Part shown: piece by piece, positions 12,643 through 28,900 of the stretch
Layout of the letters: each line of letters opens with the position of its first letter
Position numbering within the stretch: the stretch's first letter is position 1
From: Paramacrobiotus metropolitanus
Lineage: Eukaryota > Tardigrada > Eutardigrada > Parachela > Macrobiotidae
Direction of reading: 5' to 3'
Assembly (NCBI RefSeq): GCF_019649055.1
Contig: NW_026570235.1
Span: forward strand, 186,001-250,000
Length of the DNA stretch: 64,000 nt
Notes under the pieces: model-generated
Database searches by the model: none
What the model was told of the DNA's origin: nothing
The model's input: only the letters and a program-made list of their open reading frames with translations
Position numbers and translations under genes: made by a program

Positions 12643-14120
12643 TTACTCTTTACGAAGCTTAATTATTCTATCAAACTTTTTCAAATACCGCTGAGCAAAA
12701 CCATTCTCCACACTCAAAACAAACAAAACCGGCATCGCGTGCTCCACTACAAATTCCTTATGCCGCAGCACCTCCCGGACTTCCACACCGTTATCAATCT
12801 GATAGACACACATTTGTTTATCATCACAGAAGAAACACCGAGCCTGTTGGCTATCATATTCACGTGCCGTATCCCATTCGGGTGGATTATCATCCAGGAC
12901 CATCCGCAAAATCTCACCCCCTGTGCTCGTCTCGTCAACTTGCTCCAGAAAGTCCTGCTGATTGACTTCCGGAAACAGCAGCCGTATGGGCCACGCCAAG
13001 GCGCCATCGGGCAATAACGTAACCGACTGTCCCGACGGTGTCTTGGCTACTTGGTCGCCTTCGAACGGATTAGGCGGATGTAGACGAATGTTGCGGTCGG
13101 TAATGGCTTTCAAGAGATTGGCGTTTTGCTTGCCTTGTTTCTTCTGCTGCCGCTGTTTGAGCAGCTGCTTTTTCTCATCTCTCTGGACTGTTTTTCGCAG
13201 ATTAATCAGGGACTCATTCGTCGGGTCCAAAAGTAAGCCGCGATCAAGCCACTGGAGAGATTCGGAAAATTTACCGATGGCATGCAGAGCTTGCGCTCCT
13301 GCAACACGTAAAGAAAATTTCAATGTAACTCTTTGCTAATATTTTAGCGCTACTCACTGCCTGGCGTACATAATTAAGCAATCACAAAATTCATCTGTAT
13401 TTCTACGAAATAAATAATAATACTGGAAGAAAGTACAGGTAACTTAAAATTATTAATAACAGTTTCAACATTTGTGCAGCCTTTCAATAATCACCTGATA
13501 AACACCGGAAGTGCATAAAGTTTCCGAAAAATTTGAAACCACACACACACTGACACACTGGTGGTATCAAGTACAGTATGTATCAACTTTTTATCCTTAA
13601 AAGTTAAAACACAAACAATATCACTTTTTACTTGTGTAGTTCTAAGTTATGTTCCCAGTTTCTCAGCTAATCGATGAAAATTTAATCATCGATCAGGCGC
13701 AGTCTCCGTACCTTTCAGTACAGCTTTGACATAAGCGGGATCGAGCAGCAAAGCCGCTTCGCAGTCCGAGATGCACCTCCGATAATTTTTCATTTGATAA
13801 TGAGTAGCTGCGCGGTTAAAAAGCAGCACAGGTTTCAAATCCGTCTTTGTTATCTTCATCTCCAGCGCTTTCGTGTAACAAGCCAAGGCATCAGGGAATT
13901 TCTTTCTCTTGAAGTTGACATTTCCATCTTCTTTATAATTTTCAGCGCACTCATCCGGATCATCCTCGGAGTATTTGAGACTTTGTAGGGCTTCCACGAG
14001 CTCCGGCAGTTGGCCTTCGGGAACCTGCGTCATGAATGCAGGAATTTTCTCCATGTCCTCCAGGAAAGTGGACGGAGATAATCCTTGTTTGTATGTATAA
14101 GGTTTCGGTTCTTCCTCCAT
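12643..14120 (-). CDS. TTC4: Tetratricopeptide repeat protein 4 (TTC4/Cns1-type HSP90 cochaperone), 354 aa
   Basis: Two exons (minus): 14120-13712 and 13298-12643, joined in phase 1 to give 354 residues; human TTC4 is 387. Exon 1 holds the N-terminal leader and tandem TPR motifs (residues about 60-140) with the usual helix-turn-helix signature (NRAATHYQMKNYRRCISDCE). Exon 2 completes the TPR (ALHAIGKFSESLQWLDRGLLLDP) and continues through a basic Lys/Gln-rich helix into the C-terminal wheel-type domain. TTC4/Cns1 proteins bind HSP90/HSP70 C-termini through the TPR groove. The gene faces PSMD11 head to head, with about 800 bp between the start codons. Confidence 0.88.
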
Positions 14121-14918
14121 GGCGAAAAGTTACTTCAAGGCTAAAGCTATGTTCAACACAAGAAACGGAAGCTTAATTCAACTCAAACGCGAAAAGGATT
14201 AGCTTTTACTTCCCGAAATAACTCGGAATCAAGCATGCAACAAACGCAAAGGCGATCACTAGCATTAAGATCTTATCAAATTCTTATGATTCTTATCCTA
14301 GGAATGGTACTCTAGTAGTACTTAAGTCTTAACTTCAAAAAACATGGAGAGTGAAACCATAAAAAGTTAAGCACAACAGTGTGTTACAACAACATTCGTC
14401 AAAGAAAAAATGAAAATGGAGCCAAAACTCTGGAAACCGGAAATGCGAAACCGGATAAGCATTACCGCCCAGGACCGAAGTTACTTGTAAGAAGTGACAA
14501 ACGCTCTGATTCAGCGGTTTATGCTTTCCGTCGAAAAAATTCTTTTTACTTTATACTTTTCTCAGTTTTCTGGCTAATTTTCAAAGTGTGTTTGGTGTAG
14601 CGTTTTGTTGATTTTGTTCGGAGTTTGATCATTGATCCTTTTGGAAAACGTGGTGTTAAGGGAACGTTTCTGAGGCAGGTATTTTCTAACATCGGGCTAA
14701 TGCGCTACGGCTGGCGGAACGAGTGCTTACCTTCAGAGTATTTGCTGATACACGGTTGCTCCCGAGAATTTGATTCGTATTTCTGACTTTAAAGTGAAAG
14801 CTTTTGGATTCTAGACTTGATTGTGAAGCGATAAGTATCGGAGCTTGCTTGGAAGTGAAAAGGCATCGCGTCTCTTCCCGTTGAAAATTCGGCGGAGATT
14901 TCAAAACCGGAGACAGTC
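14121..14918. promoter_or_regulatory. Divergent promoter interval TTC4/PSMD11
   Basis: About 800 bp between two divergently transcribed housekeeping genes, with no ORF supported. It must contain both promoters; I see no clear TATA box. Confidence 0.4.
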
Positions 14919-17129
14919 ATGGCAGTTACGAAGACAGCAGCGAGTACCGCGGCGGCAGCACAGTTGGAACGCGCTCAAACTCTTTCAAAGACCCAGCCTA
15001 AAGAGGCGTTTGACATTTTGAACGCCTTGGGTAAGTCTAAAAAACTATAAAACGTTAAGCTGTTCGTTGAAAAATTTAGCGGAAGTCGAAATGGTGTCGA
15101 TCTGCAGGTTTCATCGTTTCAGGCTTTGTTTCCAACCTTTTCGATCCTTTTAGTATCGTGTCTGTTTGTTTTACAGTTCGCTTGGACGTTGATATGAAGG
15201 ATGAGGAAAGCGTCAGAATAAAGGAGCAGAGCATCATCGAACTGGGAAAGTTGCTCTCCAGGGGAAAGCATGTTCTCGGTAATTTTTCGTTTTTGAGAAA
15301 AATTTGATTTGAGATTTAAATTTCTGTTCATATAATTCTAATTTTCGTCTAATCCAGTTTTAATTTGCTTAATTACTTTTTTTGTTGCCACCACTTTTTT
15401 GCTTGCGGTAATCTCCACGAAATTTCATGGTTGGCTTTGCAGAGCTTCAAGAATTAATCAAATTCAGCCGCCCCTTCCTCAACATGATCAGCAAGGCGAA
15501 AGCAGGAACATTGGTGCGTGCGCTGGTGGATTACTATTTGGATATGAATATGGATACTGTCTCCGAGGTGAGGTTTTCCTTCGGTTGATTTTTTGTCCTT
15601 TTTTCTGGAATTAATTACCTAAACAGTTATGACTTTCATTTGCGACTTTCAGTTGTAACTTTCAGTTGCACTGTGATGTGCGACCTATCGCCTTGCACAT
15701 TTTGTTAGTTTTCAATGTTCGGATTTTTTTTAGATTGAATTATGCCGAGAATGCATTGAATGGGCAAAAAACGAGAAACGAACGTATCTGCGCCAGGCAC
15801 TTGAGGTGAGTGCTTGTGGGATCCATCGTGTTTTCACTTTCTGGTGCACAGCACCTTTTTTTGCCATTCGAAATATTTTTTAATACTGTATAGAACATTT
15901 ACAGCGGGTATTTTTTTACAGGCTCGATTGCTGAACTTATACTATGACAAAAGCCGATATCAAGAGGCGCTCCAACTGGGTAATTTTTCGTAATACTTAA
16001 TTTCTGCCTCCAAAAGGACCATAGTTATCTTGATCCAGACTGATTTTAACTTCATTACAGCCAGTGTGTTGCTGAAGGAACTGAAGAAAGTCGATGACAA
16101 ACAGCTGCTGGTCGATGTTCAGCTGATTGAAAGTAAAACGTTTTTCGCACTGGGAAACTTGCCTAAATCACGGTAAGCCAGTAAATACTACTTGCTATAC
16201 TGATTTTTTTTATTTGAATGATTTTATAGTGCGGCTTTGGTTACCGCTCGCACTACCGCCAATGCCATTTATTGTCCACCCCGGATGCAAGGCCAGCTCG
16301 ATCTCCAGTCCGGGATTATCCACGCCGCGGAGGATGTCGACTTTCGCACCGCGTATTCATATTTTTATGAGTCATTCGAAGGCTTCGACGGAATTGACGA
16401 TAAGCGCGCAATTACGGCGCTGAAATATATGCTGCTTTCGAAGATCATGCTTAATTCGTACGTTTTATTCCCGCAGTAATTCTGGTTAATGTATTACTAG
16501 TATCGATTTATTTCTCTGTTTAGACCGGAAGATGTGAATATCATTGTTGACGGAAAGTTGGCCTTAAAGTACGTCGGGAAGGATGTGGAAGCTTTGAAAG
16601 CTGTTGCCAGAGCCAGCTCCGATCGGTCTTTATCTGATTTCCAGAAAGTTAGCTTTTAAGTTAAAATATTGCCGTTTGCGATATTGTTAATGTTCATCTG
16701 ATCGTCGTTAGGCTTTGGAGACGTTCAAAGAACAACTGGTCGATGATCCTATTATTCGTTCCCACCTGGATAACTTATACCAGATGATGCTTGAGCAGAA
16801 TCTTACGCGCATTATTGAACCGTATTCCCGTGTGCAGGTAAAAAATATTCACAATTGCAATGATATTTTTCATTAATCTTTGTATGATTGTATTGCAGAT
16901 CGATCATATTTCAAAACTTATCAATTTGGACCAGCAAATTGTGGAGAAGAAGCTCTCGCAGATGATTCTGGATAAAGTCCTGCCGGGTATTTTGGATCAG
17001 GGACAAGGTGTGATCGTTTTGTATGAAGATAATCCCGTCGATAAAACATACGAAGCGGCCTTGGGAAGTGTCGGACACTTCAATAAAGCGCTCGATCAGC
17101 TCTTCCAGCGAGCAAAGAAATTGTCGTAA
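14919..17129 (+). CDS. PSMD11: 26S proteasome non-ATPase regulatory subunit 11 (PSMD11/Rpn6), 429 aa
   Basis: Ten exons: 14919-15030, 15177-15278, 15443-15567, 15734-15805, 15922-15979, 16061-16172, 16230-16457, 16524-16647, 16712-16837, 16899-17129. They sum to 1290 nt; 429 residues against 422 in human. All joins are GT-AG and keep the frame. The N-terminal half is an array of helical TPR-like repeats, with characteristic stretches such as [15 protein letters not shown] and [12 protein letters not shown]. The C-terminal third is the PCI domain (about residues 225-395), ending in a helix with [14 protein letters not shown]. Rpn6 clamps the regulatory-particle lid to the 20S core. ATTAAA at 17159-17164 is the likely poly(A) signal. 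Confidence 0.93.
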
Positions 17130-17574
17130 TCTTTGATCTTCTCCGTTACAACTATGCAATTAAAGTTATGATCACGTTTTGTACCTTTACTAGGCAGCGG
17201 TACTCTGTCTGATACACTCTGTCTGATGCTACCATTGTTTACTGTTCTTAATGTGCTTAATTACAATTGATTAAACTGAATCGAAAGCTGAGCGGTTGTT
17301 TTTTCTCTTTCTTCCTCGCTTGTCGGTCTGGAAACCACAGTACAGTTAGCTGGAGGACCGAATGGCGATATGTACAAGTAACCCAAACATAAGCCTACGT
17401 AAATGCGGTAGAAGTATGCATACTAATAACTAACACAGACAAAGAACATTCAAGTAGACAAAAATTTACTAAGCTTCCGATGGCGTTGTTATTCAATTAT
17501 TCTTTAAGAAAAGTCCACAGATAAAACGTTTAACACGTCAACTGATCGAAAAACTCTGGGTAATCGATAATTTA
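17130..17574. other. Convergent spacer PSMD11/COX5A
   Basis: Contains the 3' ends of both convergent genes and no ORF of interest. COX5A (minus) has AATAAA overlapping its stop codon (plus-strand TTTATT at 17571-17576). Confidence 0.5.
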
Positions 17575-18696
17575 TTAGTGGTGGCCGTGGGCTTTTGGTT
17601 TTGCACTGAAATCAATACCATGGACGTGCATTTCTTCAGGGTTTTGCAGGGCTAATTCAGGCTTGCCATAGTCCAATTCTACAAACGAAAACAGTCAGCT
17701 AACGCTGAATAATTTTCTCGCAACCAAAAAAACAACTACAAGTGTACAAGCATTTAATCAATCAATCAATTCAAGACTAGGTGAAATTTATCATACAAGA
17801 AAAAGTTTACACAAATACTGAGTTGCTCAAAGAGCGCAATTTCTTAAAAAAGTAATCAGGTCAAATTTGATGAAAATGCCAGAAAAATGAATAAGAACCG
17901 AAGAGAGAGAATAGAATAGAGAGTATGAAAGTTGATGAAAATGCCAGAAAAATTAATAAGAACCGAAGAGAGAGAATAGAAGTAGTAAAAAGAGAAGAGA
18001 ACCGAGAAGTAATAAAAAGTAATGACGGTGAATAAACATTGGAAATCTGGGTAAATATAAACTCTATGCAGCAAATCTGCCAACAAACGTACGGGCAATT
18101 AAAGAACAGGATGCTAGAGACAGTCGATATAGGCAACAATCTTAAAAATTAAATCTCCTACACACAGTGAAGTCTTAAGCTTATTACTCAATAACTTTAT
18201 AACTATCGTAAATTACCTTCGGGAGTGGAAATGCCCAGTTCGTTCAGAGTCGGTCGTATCTCCTGCATAAGATAGGGATAGATTTCTTTACAGTCGGCCG
18301 CCTTCTCCTTCAGTGCTTCCATAAACCTCACAGCAAGTGAATGATCATTGACGCGTCGGATGGCGTGCAGGGCCGCGATGATCGTCTCGGGCTCAGGAAC
18401 TCCGTCGATACGATGCAGCTCCTGCAATCCCCGTCGCACATCCCATCCGTCAATGTCCTTTCTCTTGAAGAACTCCGTCATTCCTATCACACAAGACGGC
18501 ATTAACCATTGCACATTGGTTGGGATGTCAGATGCATGGGAGCTGTTTGATACGCACGTCTGTCAAACTCCTCATCGGTCTCTTCGTGTCCTGAAGAATA
18601 TCTCACACCTCCGAGACGTGATGCCAATGCAACGGGGCGCACGCGAACGGCCCGGCCGAGAATGGCCGCAGATGTCCGGAGTGCTGATGCGAACAT
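17575..18696 (-). CDS. COX5A: Cytochrome c oxidase subunit 5A, mitochondrial, 169 aa
   Basis: Three exons (minus): 18696-18558, 18483-18217, 17678-17575, total 510 nt. Residues 1-35 form a mitochondrial presequence (Arg/Ala/Ser-rich, no acidic residues), followed by the mature start around HEETDEEFDRR. Signature stretches of the family are FKRKDIDGWDVRRG, GVPEPETIIAALHAIRR and LMQEIRPTLNELGISTPEE. This nuclear-encoded subunit sits on the matrix side of complex IV. The C-terminus has about 28 extra residues ending in a His-rich tail, longer than the roughly 150-residue vertebrate precursor. A frameshifted inverted copy lies about 600 bp away at 19245-19436. Confidence 0.92.
17867..17982. repeat. 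Tandem duplication (period 65 bp) in COX5A intron 2
   Basis: About 51 bp beginning TTGATGAAAATGCCAGAAAA at 17867 recurs almost unchanged at 17932, separated by a short variable spacer. Confidence 0.75.
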
Positions 18697-19244
18697 TTCT
18701 TATGACAAATACAATACTTACTGTACACAGAGAAGTAAATAATACATCCAAATGTGGCAATTTCGACTTTAACACCAGATAAATTTTAGCCAAATATTTT
18801 CAGGCTTTCAGTCACTTTCTCTCAGTCTGAACTCTGAAATACCGTATGTTGCACCCAGTGCATGCGCCATGCAGCAACTTGTAGGTACTGCAGCACGGGT
18901 TCAGTACGTTCATTTCCACTCTGCCGATTCATGCGTGCCACAGATGCGGATCTGCGCCGGAATGGCAACCGCCGCAGACGTTGTTTCGCACCTCACGAAT
19001 TACAGGAATTACACAGTGCGCCAAAATGAGAATTGCGCATACGCTACGTATGACGTAAAGATTGGCGTAAAGACTGGCGCATCACTGTAATACCGAGGCC
19101 ACTAACTGACCGCAGATTTTACCGAGCACACTACTCTTTTTTATCATGCATGTGTCTTTCGCTTTGTAGAACTTGGTTTTCCACTTTTCCGTCAATATTT
19201 AGCTCCCTTGCATCTGGCATCGCGATCACTTACACGTTTGTCTG
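18697..19244. other. Spacer at the turning point of the inverted duplication
   Basis: No gene supported. It lies between COX5A (minus) and its inverted pseudogene (plus), and so includes the centre of the inverted arrangement on that side. Confidence 0.45.
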
Positions 19245-19436
19245 GTTGGATTGACGGAGTTTTCAAGAGAAAGGACGTTGACGGATGGGATGTGCGACGG
19301 ACTTACGGAGACTGCGTGAGCGGCACTGTATCGACGGAGTTCCTGAGCCTGAGACGATCATCGCGACCCTGCACGCCATCCGACGCGTCACTGATCATTC
19401 GTTAGCTGCGAGATTTATGGAAGTCCTGATTTTTTA
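19245..19436 (+). pseudogene. COX5A pseudogene (exon 2 fragment, frameshifted)
   Basis: Nearly identical at DNA level to COX5A exon 2 (18290-18480) but on the opposite strand. The frame is intact through FKRKDVDGWDVRR. A changed segment around 19301-19325 then shifts the frame, and the following sequence still matches COX5A DNA in another frame until about 19436. Exons 1 and 3 are missing. Its high DNA similarity means a fairly recent event. It starts the right arm of an inverted duplication that also carries the ARF copy. Confidence 0.85.
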
Positions 19437-19453
19437 ACGGCTGAGTGAAAAAA

Positions 19454-24117
<4,664 letters not shown>

Positions 24118-25930
24118 ACCGAAAATGAGCGGAAATATGACTCCAGACAGCGCGGATCAGCCCATTGTACTGTTGTGTGTGGCCAAAGATGTTTTTTTGT
24201 TATTCGTCTCCAGTCTTCATGCCAATTGTGTTTGAGACCCATCCATTGTGGCAACCGTGGAGAAGAGAACACAGTTCGAGAACAATCATCGTAATCACAA
24301 TCTTTTTTTTGCGATTTCCTCTTTCTCTGCTAATATCTATTTATATGATGACGAAAGTCGCTCTTAACGTGAAAATAATGCAGTAAAAAAGCCATCCTGT
24401 GTGTTTTTTTGTTTTCCGTTGGATAACACTTGTATAACACTTGACTGTTTGTATACTTGCTTGCATTTCGCAACACCACCCGCTTTTTAGCTAATCTTTT
24501 TTATGGACGAGCCCTTGATTCTTTTAACACTTTTTGGGATGATTATTGAAAAACGATCTGGCCGGTTAACGACTTTGTGAACCGCACGTCTTGTTGAATT
24601 AATAGGGAAGGGTGTTAAATTACTTGCTGGGTTATTCGGATTTGTTATTGCAGTATAGTACTGTAATTGATTATATCTATATTATTAATATTATTATGTT
24701 CATAACTTATAGCACCTACGTTCACTAATTTTGTTCATCGGTGTGAGATTACTGTACTTCATATTTATTGCACTGGCACTCAAACCTCCACATGCACATA
24801 CTCTTTAAAATTTTTGAATCGTACGAGCCTTATTTATCGTCTAAAAATTTTTGGTAAACGCAAATACTATGGTCATTTTTAATAACTATGGTGGTTATTG
24901 CTTATTAATTACTGGATAATGTATTTTTGTTTTTGTAAGTATTGTTCAAGTATCTCCGTAGTGTAGTTATTGTAAGTATCTCCGTAGGCGGCTGAGGCTG
25001 TGTATTCAGTACAAATTTTTTCATTTTTATAGGAAACTTGTGACTGTATCGTTACACTATCGTATCACCAATCTGAATAAAGGCATTCCACTCCAAAAAA
25101 AAACTACTGCTCAATGGTTATTGTAGTTATTGAGAAAATACTTTGCTACAAAGCAGTACGTATTGTTAATAATTAATGCACTGTTCGTACAGACGGTACA
25201 GTCTGCACTGATCGTGAATTATGGTAACAAGAGTAGAAGTGGGCTACATATAGTAGTACACAGTGTGTACTACACACTACACACTAAAAATAAATCGTGC
25301 TGTTTAATAAATTACTAAAAAATCTACTTCGGTAAAATGCTGAATTGAAATTTTGCTTTGCTATCCGGTAAGGTGAATGAAGATAAGACTAGTATGTACA
25401 AATTACAATAATGCCGTACAGAGCCAGTCTGTCCCAGAGGCCAGGTACAGTACAGTCAGCATTGTACAGCAATAGCATGTCTCCGTTCCGGGTTAGTAGA
25501 GAAACGAGCAAAGTACGCGATCATCCCCTGCCTGCCATAGCCACTTCTTTATGAGTGAGGCTCAGTGAGCTCATATACTCAGTGCGGTCACCCGCCGTTA
25601 CCGTCATCAGCTGCAGCTTTTTGTTTGGTTTGTCTTTCACCGTTTCACAGGCACTAATCTATTCTTCCCATCGCAGCTGGTATGCCGCGATTCGATTGCA
25701 CAGTTTGCATTTCGTACTCCACACGATCTCTAGTCTTCCTTGATCTGTCAGCATATGGTATTGGTTTCCATCGTTTCAGCTGAATTGTCATGGTAGAGTA
25801 ATAGAATCCCACCAACTCCCGCACTATGTAAACGATCAGCGTGCCATCGAAGGGAGCGGATGCTTTTGCCAGAGGCTCGGTTGTGTGGTGGCTCCGCTCT
25901 AACACAAAATTCTACACGCAACAATCAACA
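24118..25930. other. Right end of the duplication, then AT-rich intergenic DNA
   Basis: 24118-24603 mirrors the ARF1 3' flank (9205-9676). After about 24603 the similarity ends. 24604-25930 has no supported gene; it should hold the promoter and 5' leader of the zinc-finger gene. An in-frame ATG at 25841 upstream of the chosen start would add 30 residues. Confidence 0.5.
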
Positions 25931-28900
25931 ATGTCTTCCAAGAAACCAAAAACGACAGTGCCACCTGGCCCGACCACTACCAATGGTGTGGGAATAAAAC
26001 GGCTGAATCGTATGGCACCAATGCAGAAAGACCCGTTAACTGGTTGGAAGTGTCCGTTGTGCACGAATCAGCGGGAACTGGCACCCGAAACATGGCTCAA
26101 GCACATGGAAGCGCACGCTGCAGCCATGGTAAGAGAACTGCTTGTTTCATTTTCTGATGTTTGCTGTGGATACCGTTCGCGATGCACCCACTGCGCCTTA
26201 TCAGTATTCTGGATACGTTACTCGTGCAGTTTTTTGTGTGGAATTGATCGTGACTAGCATGAACGTTTATCGTTGCAGAAGCATGCTCCATCCACGGCAT
26301 CGGACGGGGCGAAATACATCAGCTCGTTGGCCTATGCCCGGATATTCTCCTTCTATTCGCGTGCACTGCGGGTGCGCCATACGCATCCACAATTCCAGGA
26401 ACTGGCCAAAAAGATTGCTACGGTCGCGGCCAAGTTTCGCCCCTTTGTTAACTGGAATGCAGTGCTTTCTAGGACGTCACGGCCCACCAGTGTGTCAGGT
26501 ATGAGGCCTATTTCAACAGGACGAGTATTGGGTAGAATAATGTCTGTAACATTATTGATTTTGGTTTTTATTTTCGCTGCAGTATTTACTTTTTAATTTG
26601 ATGCACGGTACTGTTCTACTATGCGTTTACGCACTAGACTTACGTCATGCCATCACGACTACCAACTACGTGATAAATTTTTCACAATCAGGCTGCTTCG
26701 TATACTCTGCAGTTCTTTTCATCTCGTAGCCGTAAACTTAATCGCCTAATTAAAAATGATTAATTAATAATCTTCTAAACAGAATTATTTGATTGATGAT
26801 TATTAAGAATTTTTATTTGTCAGTTATTTGTATGAGGCGCTGGCTGTCCCCAATGGAATTTATATAATACGGTATCTCCGCTTTTCGTTTGAATAAATTA
26901 TATAATTTTTATAAGTACATCGTGATGGAAATTCATATTTCATAACGCTCATTTTCAAACAGTTTCCGCTGGCGGCCGGACGATATCCATTGGCCCGAAA
27001 GTGTCTTCTCAAACCCAAGGATCTCATGCGAAAGACCACTCCCCGAATGTATCTGGATTGTCAGTAGACTCGTTTGCGGACGACGTTTGGAATGGTAAAA
27101 ACAAAGTTGTGGATACCGCTGCTGTAGAGAATCCATCGTCTGCTGCTGGCGACACGCATAAACGACTAGTGGAAAAGGAGGAGGTGTGGGCAGCCTTGGC
27201 CATTAACTCCCCGGTTCCCCGTTCGCCTCCAGAATTCCCGGGGGTCATGCCTGTGAATGCTGTTAATCATGCCATAACACTCAGCACCGTGGAATTCCAT
27301 ACTACTCAAGACATACTTATGGATATGAATATCAGCAAGTCAGCCACCGCTACCACTCATCAAGGACCGGTGATGCCGCAGCTTGTGTTGTCGCATATTA
27401 ACCTGCCTCCAGGTAAAAACAATGGTAATTTAAGTTCGAGATTTTATGAAATAATTTTGTTTATGTATTCTTCCATCGCTGATCTGTTTTGTAATTGTAA
27501 CCATAGCTGTTTTCTGTGACTGCGCGTATATACAGTAGACTGTTCACTGTTCACCGATTCTGAAATTTGCCGTTTATTGTTTACAGTACTGTTTATTGTA
27601 TTTTACGACAGCATTATGTCTTTCATTTTGTTAGTTATAATTATGACTGCACTTCGTAATACATTGGCGTGGTATCCGTGATGTTTAGTCCTCAAGGTTC
27701 TGTTTAGGAATATCGCGAGATATTTCGCTGAAGAGCTTTATTTGTCCTGAGATACCATTTATGATTGATTGATGAACTTTCTATAAAGTCGTTTATGGGT
27801 GTTGATTTGTTGTTACTAAAGAGTAGTCTGAAAATTAGCCGTCTGCAATATGAATATATGTATTAAGACGTTGTTATTTTAATTTGAATATATGTATTAA
27901 GACGGTGCCTGAATATATGTATTAAGACGTTGTTATTTTAATTTTAGATTCGGATACGGAAACTGTGCAGAGTGAGGAAAGGACTGAAAAGGTGATTGAC
28001 AGCAGCGCTGATCCAGTAGTTCCTGTTGCTCAAGAGATTATGCGCGATGATCTGATACCGAAGGATGCTTATATGGAGTGTGATGGAGTTGCTGTGAGTC
28101 ATGTTGGATCTCGTGGTGATAAGGATGTTGCTCAGCATGTTATGGACAATGCTCAACCTACTGCATTTACTGGAAAACAGTCATTCTCGCGGTATGGCCA
28201 ACGACGCCGCGGTTCGCGTGTTTCCGGGCGTGGAATCTCAACTGGCAGTAAGTTATCTTGAAGTTAATCTAAATGCCAGTGGGTTGGTCTGGTTTGGAAT
28301 ATAGAGATTACTAAATTGTTGACCGTTAAGATATAAAGTAAGAATGGAATAACTCGTACGGTAATTTCTGTCGGGTTCTGATATTAATGTTTGCTTTGTG
28401 TATCAGTAAATTCTTATGCAGCCCTAGCATGTCGCGAACATGCATTTGAGCCTAGGTTTGCAGCCGTTACACAGTCCAAATGTCAAATAACAGTTTTGGG
28501 AATGTAAATTGAAATAGTTTTGTTGAATTACTATAATTCTGTAGTTTTTTATTAGCGCAGATTCCCTGTTTATACGCACGAATTCGTTTTTGCCTAATAA
28601 AAATACACTTTTGCTCTAGTTCGCGGAGTGAAAACGCTGTATACATCGGGACTGCGCTATCGACGACGGTTCGGACTCAAACAACACAGTGTGCGCCGGA
28701 AAGGAAAACGGCGATTGCCGAAGACTGTGACTGCTCCCAAGTGTTCTACGGATGATTTATCGGGTGAGCTATTTTTTTCATTGAACACAATCGAATCTTG
28801 CTTGTCACGTTCTGTTTGTAAAGTTTTAGCCCAGGCCGCGATGTCGGACATGTCGTTTTCGGTGCTGGTTCTTCACGCTCCTGCACCATCGAAGATGATG

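Noticed and set aside
12739-13339. Plus-strand ORFs overlapping TTC4
   Set aside because: Shadows of the minus-strand TTC4 coding exon.
25654-25905. Minus-strand 83-codon ORF upstream of the zinc-finger gene
   Set aside because: No features and it overlaps the likely promoter/5' leader.
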